Assembly (NCBI GenBank): GCA_046542305.1
Contig: JBKHBQ010000168.1
Span: 1 to 8,748, forward strand
Origin: JBKHBQ01 sp046542305
GTDB taxonomy: Bacteria; Bacteroidota; Bacteroidia; Bacteroidales; 4484-276
Length of the DNA: 8,748 nt
Reading direction: 5' to 3'
Notes under the pieces: generated by a model
The model's database searches: none
What the model saw: the letters and a program-made list of their open reading frames with translations, nothing else
Told to the model about the DNA's origin: nothing
In this document: positions 1-6,623 of the stretch, piece by piece
How the letters are laid out: each line of letters begins with the position of its first letter
How positions within the stretch are numbered: the stretch's first letter is position 1
Translations under genes and position numbers: made by a program

Positions 1-2286
1 AGCTATCTGAAAAATGCAAAACCGGCACAACGGAAAGCATTCCGCGAAGCAATGCGTGGAAGCATTGAAGTGAACGGCATGTATGCCAACACCCTTTCCG
101 GATTGTGCAGTGAAGAGGAATTGTTCCGGTTGTTCGATATGCAGGCCAACGAAGATTTGAAAAACTACCGGCCGAAATCCGTTATGACCACCGACATCCC
201 CGGCATAACCTGGGGCCTTGTACCGGTGATGGCGGAATACGGGATCAGGTATTTTTCGTGCGGCATTCATTCGAAGCATCGAACTGGGAACATACCCGGA
301 GAATATGACAATAAGCCCTTCTATTGGGTGTCGCCCTCGGGCACCGACAGTGTGCTCATGTGGGTCCACGGCACAGATTATTCCCTGTTTCACACCGGAT
401 CGGGTGCTCCCGGAATCAGCAAATCCTTCAGTGAGGATAAAATCTTCAGCTATCTCGATCAGTTGACGGACGCGGATTACCCTTACGACATCGCCATGCT
501 TCGCTATCATGCCGGTTCAGATAACGCCTGGGCCAGTCACCACCTGAGCCGGCTGGTGAACGACTGGAACAGCACTTACATCTCACCCAGGCTCAGGATA
601 TCCACCGTCAGCGAGGCATTTTCAAGATTCGAGGAAAAATACGGAGATGCGCTCCCTTCGCGTTCCGGCGATCTGACCGGCTACCTGGAAGACGCCGCCG
701 CTGCTTCCGCCGGGGAAACCGCGCTGAACCGTTCCAATGCATCGAGGCTGAGCCAGATGCAGTCGCTGTACGCCATGCTCGGGCTGCCGGCACCTGACGG
801 TGCAAATTATTTCAACATTTGGAAATTGATCATGCTCCACCATGAATATACCGGAAGCGCTTCCGTTTCGGAAAGCGGAGCGGAACTGGCAACGCAGCAA
901 CGTGAAACCAAAGAAGGATTCGCCCAAACGGCTGCCGGAACCCTCCAAAATATGATTAAAGACGCACAGAAGCATGTGGCAGGCAGAACAGAAAAACCGG
1001 CAGCGCTGATGGTGGTCAACACCAGTTCGTGGGAGCGCAGCGAATGGGTTGCTGTGCCGCAGGGCACGAATAGCGGCCAGATCATCACCAACGAAAAAGG
1101 GAGAAACGTGCCGCAAAGGTTCGATTCCCTGAACGGTTTAATGTTTTTTGCAGAAAAAATACCGGGGTTTGGCAGTAAAAAATTTCTACTCTCCAATGCG
1201 TCTTCCGAAAATGTCCCTCAAAAGCAATCGGGCAAGTTTAAGTTGCAGGGCAAACACATCAGCCTGAGCATTCATCCGCAAAATGGCAGCATAACAGAGC
1301 TCAGTTATGGGAACTCGGGGCAGAATCTGGTTGATGCTTCTATGTTCGGCTTAAACCAATACCTGTACACTGCCGGGAGAAATCCTGTGGAGATGGATCT
1401 TGCGAGGTTGAAAACCGTCAGCAATCCCAACCGTCACACACTCCTGATTGAGATGGATGCCCCGGGATGCCGGAGCCTGCAAACCATCATCAGCCTGAAG
1501 GAAGGAACCAACAGCATCCACATCAGCAATGTAGTCAATAAAACCGCAACTACCGATCCCGAGGCGGTGCGGTTTGCCTTTCCGTTTCACCTTCCGGAAG
1601 GCCGCCTGAATTATGATATTGCCTTCACCAGGATCGACCCGCTTAAAAATCTGTTGCCTGGCGCCAATTATAATTTTGCTTCGGTGCGGAATTGTGTGAT
1701 CCTGCAAAGCGATGAAACCGATATTATCTGGACCGCCGCCGACGCCCCGCTTATCGAAATAAGTTCGCCCTTAAACGATGCAACCGTGACGGGCTATCGC
1801 GATCGTAGCAAACCTACTACAACTTTCTTTTCTTACGTGATGAACAATTACCGGGAAAACAACTTTAACTCCCCTCAGGAAGGCCGTACGGTTTTTACCT
1901 ACGAAATCCGTTTTGAAGAAAAGTCTGGCTCTGCAGCTTCCAAAAAAGCAGGCATGGAAATCAGCGCACCCATGCTGGTGCTGCCGGTGAGCAGTGAAGC
2001 TGAAGCGATCGACCCTTTTCTTGAGATCAACAGCGAAAACATCATCTCATTTGCTTTGCGTTCGTGGAACAGGGGCATCATCGTTTCGCTGATGAATTGT
2101 TCGCAAGAGCCGCAGCAACTCAGGCTGAAAAAGCTGCCGCAGAACCATTGGCTTACCAGCTATGACGGACGCTCCAGAATATCCTTCGATCAGAATATTG
2201 ACTTCCCCTCCTTCGGCATTCTACATCTTTACCTGGAAAATAAAACCAAACCGCACCAGGATATACAACCCGGAAAAAGACTTTAA
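1..2286 (+). CDS. GH38-like glycosidase (alpha-mannosidase type), 5'-truncated by window edge
   Basis: The frame is open from base 1, so the true start lies upstream; 761 residues and the TAA stop are visible. The methionine at base 52 is internal, not a start. Family signs, seen directly: a TTDIPG motif (Asp codon at 193-195) followed by 'GLVPVMAEYGIRYF', which matches the GH38 segment holding the nucleophile and zinc-ligand Asp; 'WNSTYISPRLRISTVSEAF' near base 570, a typical end of the N-terminal barrel; a helical stretch 'GDLTGYLEDAAAASA'; LHHEYTG (bases 835-855), at the place of the GH38 HHD metal/substrate motif but with Glu for Asp; and VVNTSSWERSEWV (1012-1050), opening the C-terminal beta-sandwich half. 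The N-terminal HxD zinc motif and any signal peptide are outside the window. Inferred role: retaining alpha-mannosidase-type hydrolysis of a glycan. Substrate is unknown, and an inactive or divergent homologue is possible. The gene ends 78 bp before the regulator. Confidence 0.75.
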   Translation, partial: SYLKNAKPAQRKAFREAMRGSIEVNGMYANTLSGLCSEEELFRLFDMQANEDLKNYRPKSVMTTDIPGITWGLVPVMAEYGIRYFSCGIHSKHRTGNIPGEYDNKPFYWVSPSGTDSVLMWVHGTDYSLFHTGSGAPGISKSFSEDKIFSYLDQLTDADYPYDIAMLRYHAGSDNAWASHHLSRLVNDWNSTYISPRLRISTVSEAFSRFEEKYGDALPSRSGDLTGYLEDAAAASAGETALNRSNASRLSQMQSLYAMLGLPAPDGANYFNIWKLIMLHHEYTGSASVSESGAELATQQRETKEGFAQTAAGTLQNMIKDAQKHVAGRTEKPAALMVVNTSSWERSEWVAVPQGTNSGQIITNEKGRNVPQRFDSLNGLMFFAEKIPGFGSKKFLLSNASSENVPQKQSGKFKLQGKHISLSIHPQNGSITELSYGNSGQNLVDASMFGLNQYLYTAGRNPVEMDLARLKTVSNPNRHTLLIEMDAPGCRSLQTIISLKEGTNSIHISNVVNKTATTDPEAVRFAFPFHLPEGRLNYDIAFTRIDPLKNLLPGANYNFASVRNCVILQSDETDIIWTAADAPLIEISSPLNDATVTGYRDRSKPTTTFFSYVMNNYRENNFNSPQEGRTVFTYEIRFEEKSGSAASKKAGMEISAPMLVLPVSSEAEAIDPFLEINSENIISFALRSWNRGIIVSLMNCSQEPQQLRLKKLPQNHWLTSYDGRSRISFDQNIDFPSFGILHLYLENKTKPHQDIQPGKRL

Positions 2287-2320
2287 AAAATCTTAAGGGT
2301 ATTTCGCGGCAGGATTTTTT
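2285..2320 (+). terminator. weak candidate terminator after the GH38-like gene
   Basis: AAAAAATC (2285-2292) and GATTTTTT (2313-2320) form a perfect 8-bp inverted repeat around a 20-nt loop. The 3' arm ends in six T residues. The stem starts inside the TAA stop codon and is almost all A-T, so it would be a weak RNA hairpin. It may help end the upstream transcript, or the match may reflect only A- and T-rich spacer DNA. Confidence 0.3.
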
Positions 2321-2323
2321 AGG

Positions 2324-2331
2324 TACTTTTG
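2324..2331 (+). promoter_or_regulatory. Bacteroidota -7 box TACTTTTG for the Crp/Fnr gene
   Basis: TACTTTTG fits the TAnnTTTG consensus recognised by the Bacteroidota primary sigma factor. A TTTC (2302-2305) lies 18 bp upstream as an imperfect -33 element. Transcription would begin near 2338, which gives a leader of roughly 27 nt to the ATG at 2365. The box overlaps the TTG at 2329, so that TTG would not be part of this transcript. This argues for the later start. Confidence 0.5.
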
Positions 2332-2364
2332 GTATTGAAAAACAATCATGTACCTGAACCGATT

Positions 2365-3072
2365 ATGCATGAGATTATAAATACCCATTGCATGAAAAGG
2401 AATTGCCTTTCATGTGCAAGCAGATCACCCATCTTCGATTCACTGACTTCAGACGAACTGGAATTGGTTAACCGAAAACGTTTCAGGCTGAAATTCAATC
2501 CCAGCGAAATCGTAAGAAAACAGGGTGCCTATCTCTCTCACGTAATATTTGTCACCGAAGGATTGGTCAGCATCTACATCGAAGGATATGACGACAGAAA
2601 CCTGATCCTGAAAATTGTTAAGCCGGGCCAGTTTATCAGCGGACCCGGCATGTTCGTCGACCGGCGCCATCATTATACCGTGAAAGCACACCTGCCCACC
2701 GAAGCATGTTTTGTGGAGGTGGAAACCATTAAAGGCCTGATCCATACCAATCCGGTTTTTGCCAGTGATTTTTTCAGGGATTTCAGTAAAAACATGCTGA
2801 TCAACTACAGCAGGCTGATCAACCTTTCTCAGCGCTACGTCCCGGGCAGGATGGCAGAAGCGCTGATTTATCTCTCGGAGGAAGTATTCGGCAGCCGTGT
2901 ATTCGAATCAATCCTCTCGAGCAGGGAATTGGGCGCCCTGGCAGGTATGTCGTGCGACAGTGTGCTAAAGACCCTGCGTGAATTTCGCAGCAGCGGCATC
3001 ATCGCGCAAAACGGCAACCAATTCGAAATCCTCAATCCCGGTGCGCTGAAAAAAATCAGCATGACGGGGTGA
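2365..3072 (+). CDS. Crp/Fnr-family transcriptional regulator with FNR-like cysteines
   Basis: Single-component cytoplasmic DNA-binding regulator, 235 residues, usual for the family. An N-terminal tail carries Cys9, Cys14 and Cys17. A cyclic-nucleotide-binding-type beta-roll spans about residues 25-125 (typical 'VIFVTEGLVSIYIEG' and 'IVKPGQFISGPGMF'). A dimer helix follows, then a winged helix-turn-helix (about 186-225: SRELGALAGMSCDSVLKTL, then the wing). Cys115 in 'EACFVEVE' falls where E. coli FNR has its cluster ligand Cys122. The recognition helix has D..LK where FNR has E..SR, so its DNA site probably differs from the FNR box. The ATG at 2365 was chosen because the TTG at 2329 lies inside the predicted promoter box; the ATG at 2392 would remove Cys9. 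The effector is unknown: an Fe-S cluster (oxygen or NO) is possible, and a small-molecule or ligand-free mode equally so. Targets are not evident in this window. Confidence 0.88.
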   Translation: MHEIINTHCMKRNCLSCASRSPIFDSLTSDELELVNRKRFRLKFNPSEIVRKQGAYLSHVIFVTEGLVSIYIEGYDDRNLILKIVKPGQFISGPGMFVDRRHHYTVKAHLPTEACFVEVETIKGLIHTNPVFASDFFRDFSKNMLINYSRLINLSQRYVPGRMAEALIYLSEEVFGSRVFESILSSRELGALAGMSCDSVLKTLREFRSSGIIAQNGNQFEILNPGALKKISMTG

Positions 3073-3110
3073 CGGAAAGGCGGCTGATGGCATCGTGAAG
3101 AGCCCGTGTT

Positions 3111-3127
3111 GCGCAGAGCGCAGAGCG
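3111..3127 (+). repeat. short tandem repeat GCAGAGC x2 in the regulator-racemase gap
   Basis: GCAGAGC occurs twice head to tail (3113-3119 and 3120-3126) within GCGCAGAGCGCAGAGCG. It sits in the 126-bp gap between the regulator stop and the racemase start. From memory, strings of this 'GCAGAG' type recur between genes in environmental Bacteroidota, so this may be a remnant of a dispersed repeat. That origin is not shown by this window alone. Confidence 0.35.
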
Positions 3128-3175
3128 AAGAAGGTTGACTTTCCTCCGTTTTTACTTTCTCTCAACGAATCTCCT

Positions 3176-3183
3176 TATCTTCG
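3176..3183 (+). promoter_or_regulatory. candidate -7 box TATCTTCG for the racemase gene
   Basis: TATCTTCG differs from TAnnTTTG at one base and is followed by GC. It lies 15 bp before the ATG at 3199, implying a very short leader. A TTTA (3151-3154) sits 21 bp upstream, a poor -33 element. The call rests mostly on position and the near-consensus core. Confidence 0.33.
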
Positions 3184-3198
3184 GCAAAAAAAATTTAT

Positions 3199-3891
3199 AT
3201 GAAAACCATTGGCATGATCGGAGGCACCGGCTGGGTGTCGAGCATGGAGTATTACAAGCTCATCAACGAGGAAGTGAACTGGCGGCTGGGCGGCCTGGAG
3301 GCGGCACGCTGCATCCTGTATTCGTTGAATTTCGGGGAGATCGACCGGCTCGGTCTTCAAAAAAACCCCGACGCGGTATATGCGCTGATCCGCCAAGCCG
3401 CCGAAAGATTGCGGCTTGGCGGCGCCGACGGGCTGATGCTTTGCGCCAACACCAGCCATATGTTTGCCGCCCGGCTGGAAGAGGAAAGTCCGCTGCCGCT
3501 CATCCACATCGGCAACGCCACCGCAGCGAACATCAAATCCCGGAGTTTGGACCGCGTAGCTCTACTGGGCACCCGCTATACCATGGAAATGGATTTCTAC
3601 CGCGACAAACTCCGCGATGCAGGCATCAATATGATGGTACCGGAAAAGCCCGACAGGGAATATATCCACAACGCCATCCTTGGCGAACTGCTGCACAACA
3701 AATTCCTGCCCGAAACAAAAAGCCGGTTTCTCCACATCATCGCCGCATTAACACAAGAGGGCGCACAGGGCATCGTGCTGGGCTGCACCGAGATCCCGCT
3801 GCTGATTAAACCCGGCGACACCGACGTGCCTCTTTTCGATACCACCGGCATTCATGCCCGGGCTGCGGTGGATTTTATTCTTTCATCTTGA
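3199..3891 (+). CDS. Aspartate/glutamate racemase family protein (YgeA-type amino-acid racemase)
   Basis: 230 residues, full family length. Cofactor-independent racemases of this family use two cysteines as opposing acid/base residues. Both are present: Cys82 in LCANTSH (residues 81-87) and Cys196 in LGCTEIPLL (194-202). The N-terminus MKTIGMIGGTGWVSSMEYY is the phosphate-loop-like opening of the family. 'VALLGTRYTMEMDFYRDKL' (120-138) and 'LFDTTGIHA' (212-220) match the E. coli broad-specificity racemase YgeA closely as I remember it. One oddity: the usual G-M-S-W-E-S-T reads G-T-G-W-V-S-S here, losing the acidic residue. No signal peptide, so cytoplasmic. The likely role is to make or recycle D-amino acids; specificity (Asp, Glu or broad) cannot be read from sequence. 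The start follows a candidate -7 box; AAATTTAT precedes the ATG, with no Shine-Dalgarno. A lone gene, convergent with GH31. Confidence 0.88.
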   Translation: MKTIGMIGGTGWVSSMEYYKLINEEVNWRLGGLEAARCILYSLNFGEIDRLGLQKNPDAVYALIRQAAERLRLGGADGLMLCANTSHMFAARLEEESPLPLIHIGNATAANIKSRSLDRVALLGTRYTMEMDFYRDKLRDAGINMMVPEKPDREYIHNAILGELLHNKFLPETKSRFLHIIAALTQEGAQGIVLGCTEIPLLIKPGDTDVPLFDTTGIHARAAVDFILSS

Positions 3892-3929
3892 TTTTTTAAA
3901 TTGTGCCAGCTTTTTCGGATATAGTCACC

Positions 3930-3943
3930 GCAGTGAATACTGC
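3930..3943. repeat. small perfect hairpin GCAGT-GAAT-ACTGC
   Basis: A 5-bp perfect stem with a 4-nt loop in the convergent gap between racemase and GH31. It lies 12 nt before the larger hairpin. No T run follows on either strand, so it is not an intrinsic terminator by itself. It may be a chance match or a part of the neighbouring repeat-like element. Confidence 0.35.
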
Positions 3944-3955
3944 AGAGATAACTCA

Positions 3956-4003
3956 GCGAAGCGGACCTGCCTCGCGGTTGCTTCAGCAAGGCGGGTGCTT
4001 CGC
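3956..4003. repeat. 48-nt compound hairpin in the convergent gap (possible dispersed palindromic repeat)
   Basis: Three nested stems share one axis. GCGAAGC (3956-3962) pairs with GCTTCGC (3997-4003). CCTGCC (3966-3971) pairs with GGCGGG (3990-3995) with one G-U pair. TTGC (3978-3981) pairs with GCAA (3986-3989) around the loop TTCA. Unpaired bases are GGA/T between the first two stems and TCGCGG on one side of the inner stem. This is the most G+C-rich part of an otherwise A+T-rich spacer. The position, 65 bp after the racemase stop, suits a bidirectional transcript end or a REP-like element. There is no immediate T run. Confidence 0.55.
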
Positions 4004-4061
4004 CGAACGGCAATGATAATACTTATCAATACTTTTAGTCTATTTTCTATTTTCTTTTTTA

Positions 4062-4099
4062 CTTTTTTCCCTTTTTCTCTTTTTCCCTCTTCCTCTTCT
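4062..4099. other. 38-nt uninterrupted homopyrimidine tract abutting the GH31 stop codon
   Basis: Bases 4062-4099 are all C or T. The tract extends leftwards to about 4031 with only scattered purines. It runs into the GH31 stop (TAG, read from 4100 to 4098). In the GH31 transcript it would be an all-purine 3' untranslated stretch; in racemase read-through RNA it would be U- and C-rich. It could assist termination of the rightward transcript after the hairpin at 3956-4003. Simple-sequence slippage is the plainer origin. Confidence 0.6.
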
Positions 4100-6557
4100 A
4101 CCAACTCACAATCATCCCCTCCTGCTGATTGGGGAAAATGATCGTGGGGCAGGTGATGGTGGCCGCATCTCCATCGCGGGGCTGTTCGGCTGCGGTTTTG
4201 AAATTCATTTTCAGCGGGTGGATCTTCCGGGGTTTGCCTTCGAACTTCACGATCTGCCCCAGGTCGCCGAAGCCATGGAACACGAGCCGGATATGGCTGA
4301 ACCTGCTATTGAAGCTTCCTTCCGCCGGGCGGAATTCCATTTCGTTGATGGCAGGCTTATAGATCATTTTGCGCAGGAAATATTCGCCATCGCGGTAGCC
4401 ATAGGTGTGGCCGTCGTCTTCGTAATATTCCCGTTCCAGATCGTTGCTGCCGTTGCTTTTGTAGAGGTGCACCTCAAGCGTGTCCGGGGGTTTTTCGGCC
4501 GTGCTCTGCACCACCGATTGCATGGGAATCATGCTTCCGCCCCTGACGAACACAGGCAGCAGGTCGCCGGGACTTTCGGTCATCAGTTCCTGCCGTCCGC
4601 TGAAATGCGCATCCGAATAGAAATCGTACCATTCGCCTTCGGGCAGGTAAGCTGTGGTGATGTGGCGGTCGCTTTCAACGGGGATCACCAGCATGGCAGG
4701 ACCAAAAAGATACTGATTCTGATAAATTCGCCAGAACACTTTTTCGTCGCCGGTATAGTCGATGGCCAGGCTGCGGTTCATCGGCATACCCGATTGGGCA
4801 GACTCCTGCATTCCGACATACACGTAGGGCAGCAGGCGGTATCGCAGGCTGATGTAGTTGCGGCTGACCCGTTCGGCCCATTCGCCGAAAGCCCAGGGTT
4901 CGGCGCTTTTGGTGTTGATAGCCGTATGCCCTCGAAAAAAGGGCGTAAAGGCACCGATCTGTACCCAGCGTGCAAACAGTTCGGGCGAGGGGTTGCCGCC
5001 AAAGCCGCCCACATCAGAGCCGGAAAAGGAAACGCCGGAAAGTCCGAGGCTGTTCACCAGCCTTACGCCCAGCAGCATATGTTCGTCGGTGGCCTGATTG
5101 TCGCCGGTCCAGATGGAGGTGTACCGCTGCAGTCCGGCAAAACCGGCGCGGGTGATCACCAGCGGGCGGCGGCCGTTCATCAGCTTTTTTACCCCTTCGA
5201 AAGTGCTGCGGGCCATTTCCATACCGTATACATTTTTGGCCTGCCGGTAGGTGGTGTGGTGGCCATCCCAGTCGAATCCGATGAGGTGGGGCGGCTGCTG
5301 GCCCCAGGTGGCGATCTCGTTCATGTCGTTCCAGAATCCGTCGATGCCCAGATCGACGTAGCCCTTAAATTTCTCGCCCCACCATAGCCGCGTTTCCGGG
5401 CGGGTGAAATCGGGGAAATGGCACCAGCCCGGCCACACCTGCGCCGTCCACGGCTGTCCGTCGGGGTATTTCACAAAGTGATTGTAGGCCAGTCCTTCGT
5501 CATAAGCCGGATAACCTTCCTCCACCTTAATGCCGGGATCGACAATAACGGCGGTATGAAAATCCAGGTCTTTCAGGTCGCTGATCAGCCGTTCGGGATG
5601 GGGAAAACTCTGAGGATGCCAGGTGAAGATCTTGTAATCATCCATGTAGTCGATGTCGAGGTAGATCACGTCGGCGGGAATCTTCTTTTCGCGAAAGGTA
5701 CGGGCGATATTCAGCACCTGGCTGTCGGGCGTGTAGCTCCATCGGCTTTGCTGATAGCCCAGCGCCCAAAGCGGCGGCAGTTCCATTCTGCCGGTAAGCC
5801 ACGTATACGATTTGAGGATATCCGCGATGTTTTTGTGCCGGATAAAATAATAATCCATCTCGCCATCGTCGGCAGAAAAGTAAGACATCCGGTCGTTGGA
5901 TGCCCCGAAATTGAAGACGGTGCGGTAGGAGTTATCCAGAAAAATGCCGTAGCACAGCTCATGGTGCAGTCCGATATAAAAAGGAATGGAAGCGTACATG
6001 GGATCGGAGTACGGGCCATAGCGCGGATTGTCGGTGTTCCAGTTCACATAGGCTTCGCCCCGGCGATCAAGGTTGCCGGTCTTCTCCCCCAGCCCGATAA
6101 ATTTCTCGCCGTCCTGCAGCACCTTGTACGTGGAAACCTCCGTCCCGATCCATGACGTGCCGAATGCCGGATCGTCGCGACTGATCACCCGGCGGTCCTT
6201 TGTGAGGAATGTAAACCGTACCGGATTTTTATTCACCTCCAGGATCAGTGAATCGGTGCTGATGGTGAAGGTTTGATCATCCTCGCCATAATCGAAGTTC
6301 CCACGAACCACCTCCCCGGTCACGGCATAGGAAAAATCAGGACCGAATTCCTTTGCAATCCTGATCCTGAAAATATTGGGTGTAAAGATTGTGACCCGTG
6401 CGGTGCCGTTGGTGGTTTCGAAAATGAAGGTCTGCCGCTTGTGCTCGATGTCCACCTCGCGCAAATCCCCGAGGCTGTTGTTCAGGGCAGGTTGTGAAAC
6501 CGCAAATAACGGGATCATCAGGCAAAACGCGATGGAAAACAAATTTCTGATCATCAT
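4098..6557 (-). CDS. Secreted GH31 alpha-glucosidase-family enzyme
   Basis: 819 residues, usual GH31 length. Residues 1-21 form a signal peptide (basic MMIR, hydrophobic core, AVSQ end). Cys12 is not in a lipobox, so the protein is probably periplasmic and not lipid-anchored. An N-terminal beta-sandwich (about 30-245) precedes the catalytic barrel (about 255-600). Catalytic nucleophile: Asp411 in GFWNDMNE; acid/base: Asp486 in WTGDNQA. Other family marks are 'IYLDIDYMDDY' (298-308), SGSDVGGF (512-519), 'FFRGHT' (540-545) and 'EPWAFGE' (553-559). The C-terminal beta domains (about 610-819) include YYEDDG (711-716), typical of the DUF5110-type region. Expected reaction: exo-release of glucose, or another alpha-linked sugar, from non-reducing ends. 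Two ATGs (6557, 6554) are adjacent and either may start. It lies 66 bp downstream of GH13 in the same direction with a terminator between, and no -7 box was found in that gap. Confidence 0.92.
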   Translation of the reverse strand: MMIRNLFSIAFCLMIPLFAVSQPALNNSLGDLREVDIEHKRQTFIFETTNGTARVTIFTPNIFRIRIAKEFGPDFSYAVTGEVVRGNFDYGEDDQTFTISTDSLILEVNKNPVRFTFLTKDRRVISRDDPAFGTSWIGTEVSTYKVLQDGEKFIGLGEKTGNLDRRGEAYVNWNTDNPRYGPYSDPMYASIPFYIGLHHELCYGIFLDNSYRTVFNFGASNDRMSYFSADDGEMDYYFIRHKNIADILKSYTWLTGRMELPPLWALGYQQSRWSYTPDSQVLNIARTFREKKIPADVIYLDIDYMDDYKIFTWHPQSFPHPERLISDLKDLDFHTAVIVDPGIKVEEGYPAYDEGLAYNHFVKYPDGQPWTAQVWPGWCHFPDFTRPETRLWWGEKFKGYVDLGIDGFWNDMNEIATWGQQPPHLIGFDWDGHHTTYRQAKNVYGMEMARSTFEGVKKLMNGRRPLVITRAGFAGLQRYTSIWTGDNQATDEHMLLGVRLVNSLGLSGVSFSGSDVGGFGGNPSPELFARWVQIGAFTPFFRGHTAINTKSAEPWAFGEWAERVSRNYISLRYRLLPYVYVGMQESAQSGMPMNRSLAIDYTGDEKVFWRIYQNQYLFGPAMLVIPVESDRHITTAYLPEGEWYDFYSDAHFSGRQELMTESPGDLLPVFVRGGSMIPMQSVVQSTAEKPPDTLEVHLYKSNGSNDLEREYYEDDGHTYGYRDGEYFLRKMIYKPAINEMEFRPAEGSFNSRFSHIRLVFHGFGDLGQIVKFEGKPRKIHPLKMNFKTAAEQPRDGDAATITCPTIIFPNQQEGMIVSW

Positions 6558-6568
6558 GATAACGGGTT

Positions 6569-6601
6569 AAAAAAACCTGTCAGACCCGGAGACCTGACAG
6601 G
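6569..6601 (-). terminator. intrinsic terminator between GH13 and GH31 genes
   Basis: Read leftwards: CCTGTCAG (6601-6594), a 10-nt loop, CTGACAGG (6583-6576), then seven T residues (6575-6569). The 8-bp stem is perfect and half G+C. It begins 22 nt after the GH13 stop codon and its T run ends 11 nt before the GH31 ATG. Form and place make it a standard Rho-independent terminator for the GH13 transcript. Read-through could still feed GH31. Confidence 0.85.
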
Positions 6602-6623
6602 CTTAAATGTGAATTGCGTTCAA

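Noticed and set aside
622..1116. 164-residue frame antisense to the GH38-like gene
   Set aside because: Shadow of a long gene with family motifs; no independent start signals or recognisable domain.
3135..3809. 224-residue + strand frame overlapping the racemase
   Set aside because: Out-of-frame shadow; its translation is Arg/Pro/His-rich and low in motif content, while the racemase frame carries both catalytic cysteines.
3892..4097. Small RNA or tRNA gene in the convergent gap
   Set aside because: No cloverleaf, no -7 box leading into the hairpin and no T run directly after it, so an independent RNA gene is not supported.
3854..4141. 95-residue + strand frame across the convergent gap
   Set aside because: Its Phe/Ser-rich translation comes from the pyrimidine tract, and it overlaps both flanking genes and the hairpin. 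No sign of coding.
4218..5387. 389-residue reading frame on the + strand, opposite GH31
   Set aside because: It lies wholly antisense to a well-supported GH31 gene with all catalytic motifs. Its translation shows no family motif and is composed as expected of a codon-bias shadow.
5418..6155. 245-residue reading frame on the + strand, opposite GH31
   Set aside because: Antisense shadow of GH31 for the same reasons.
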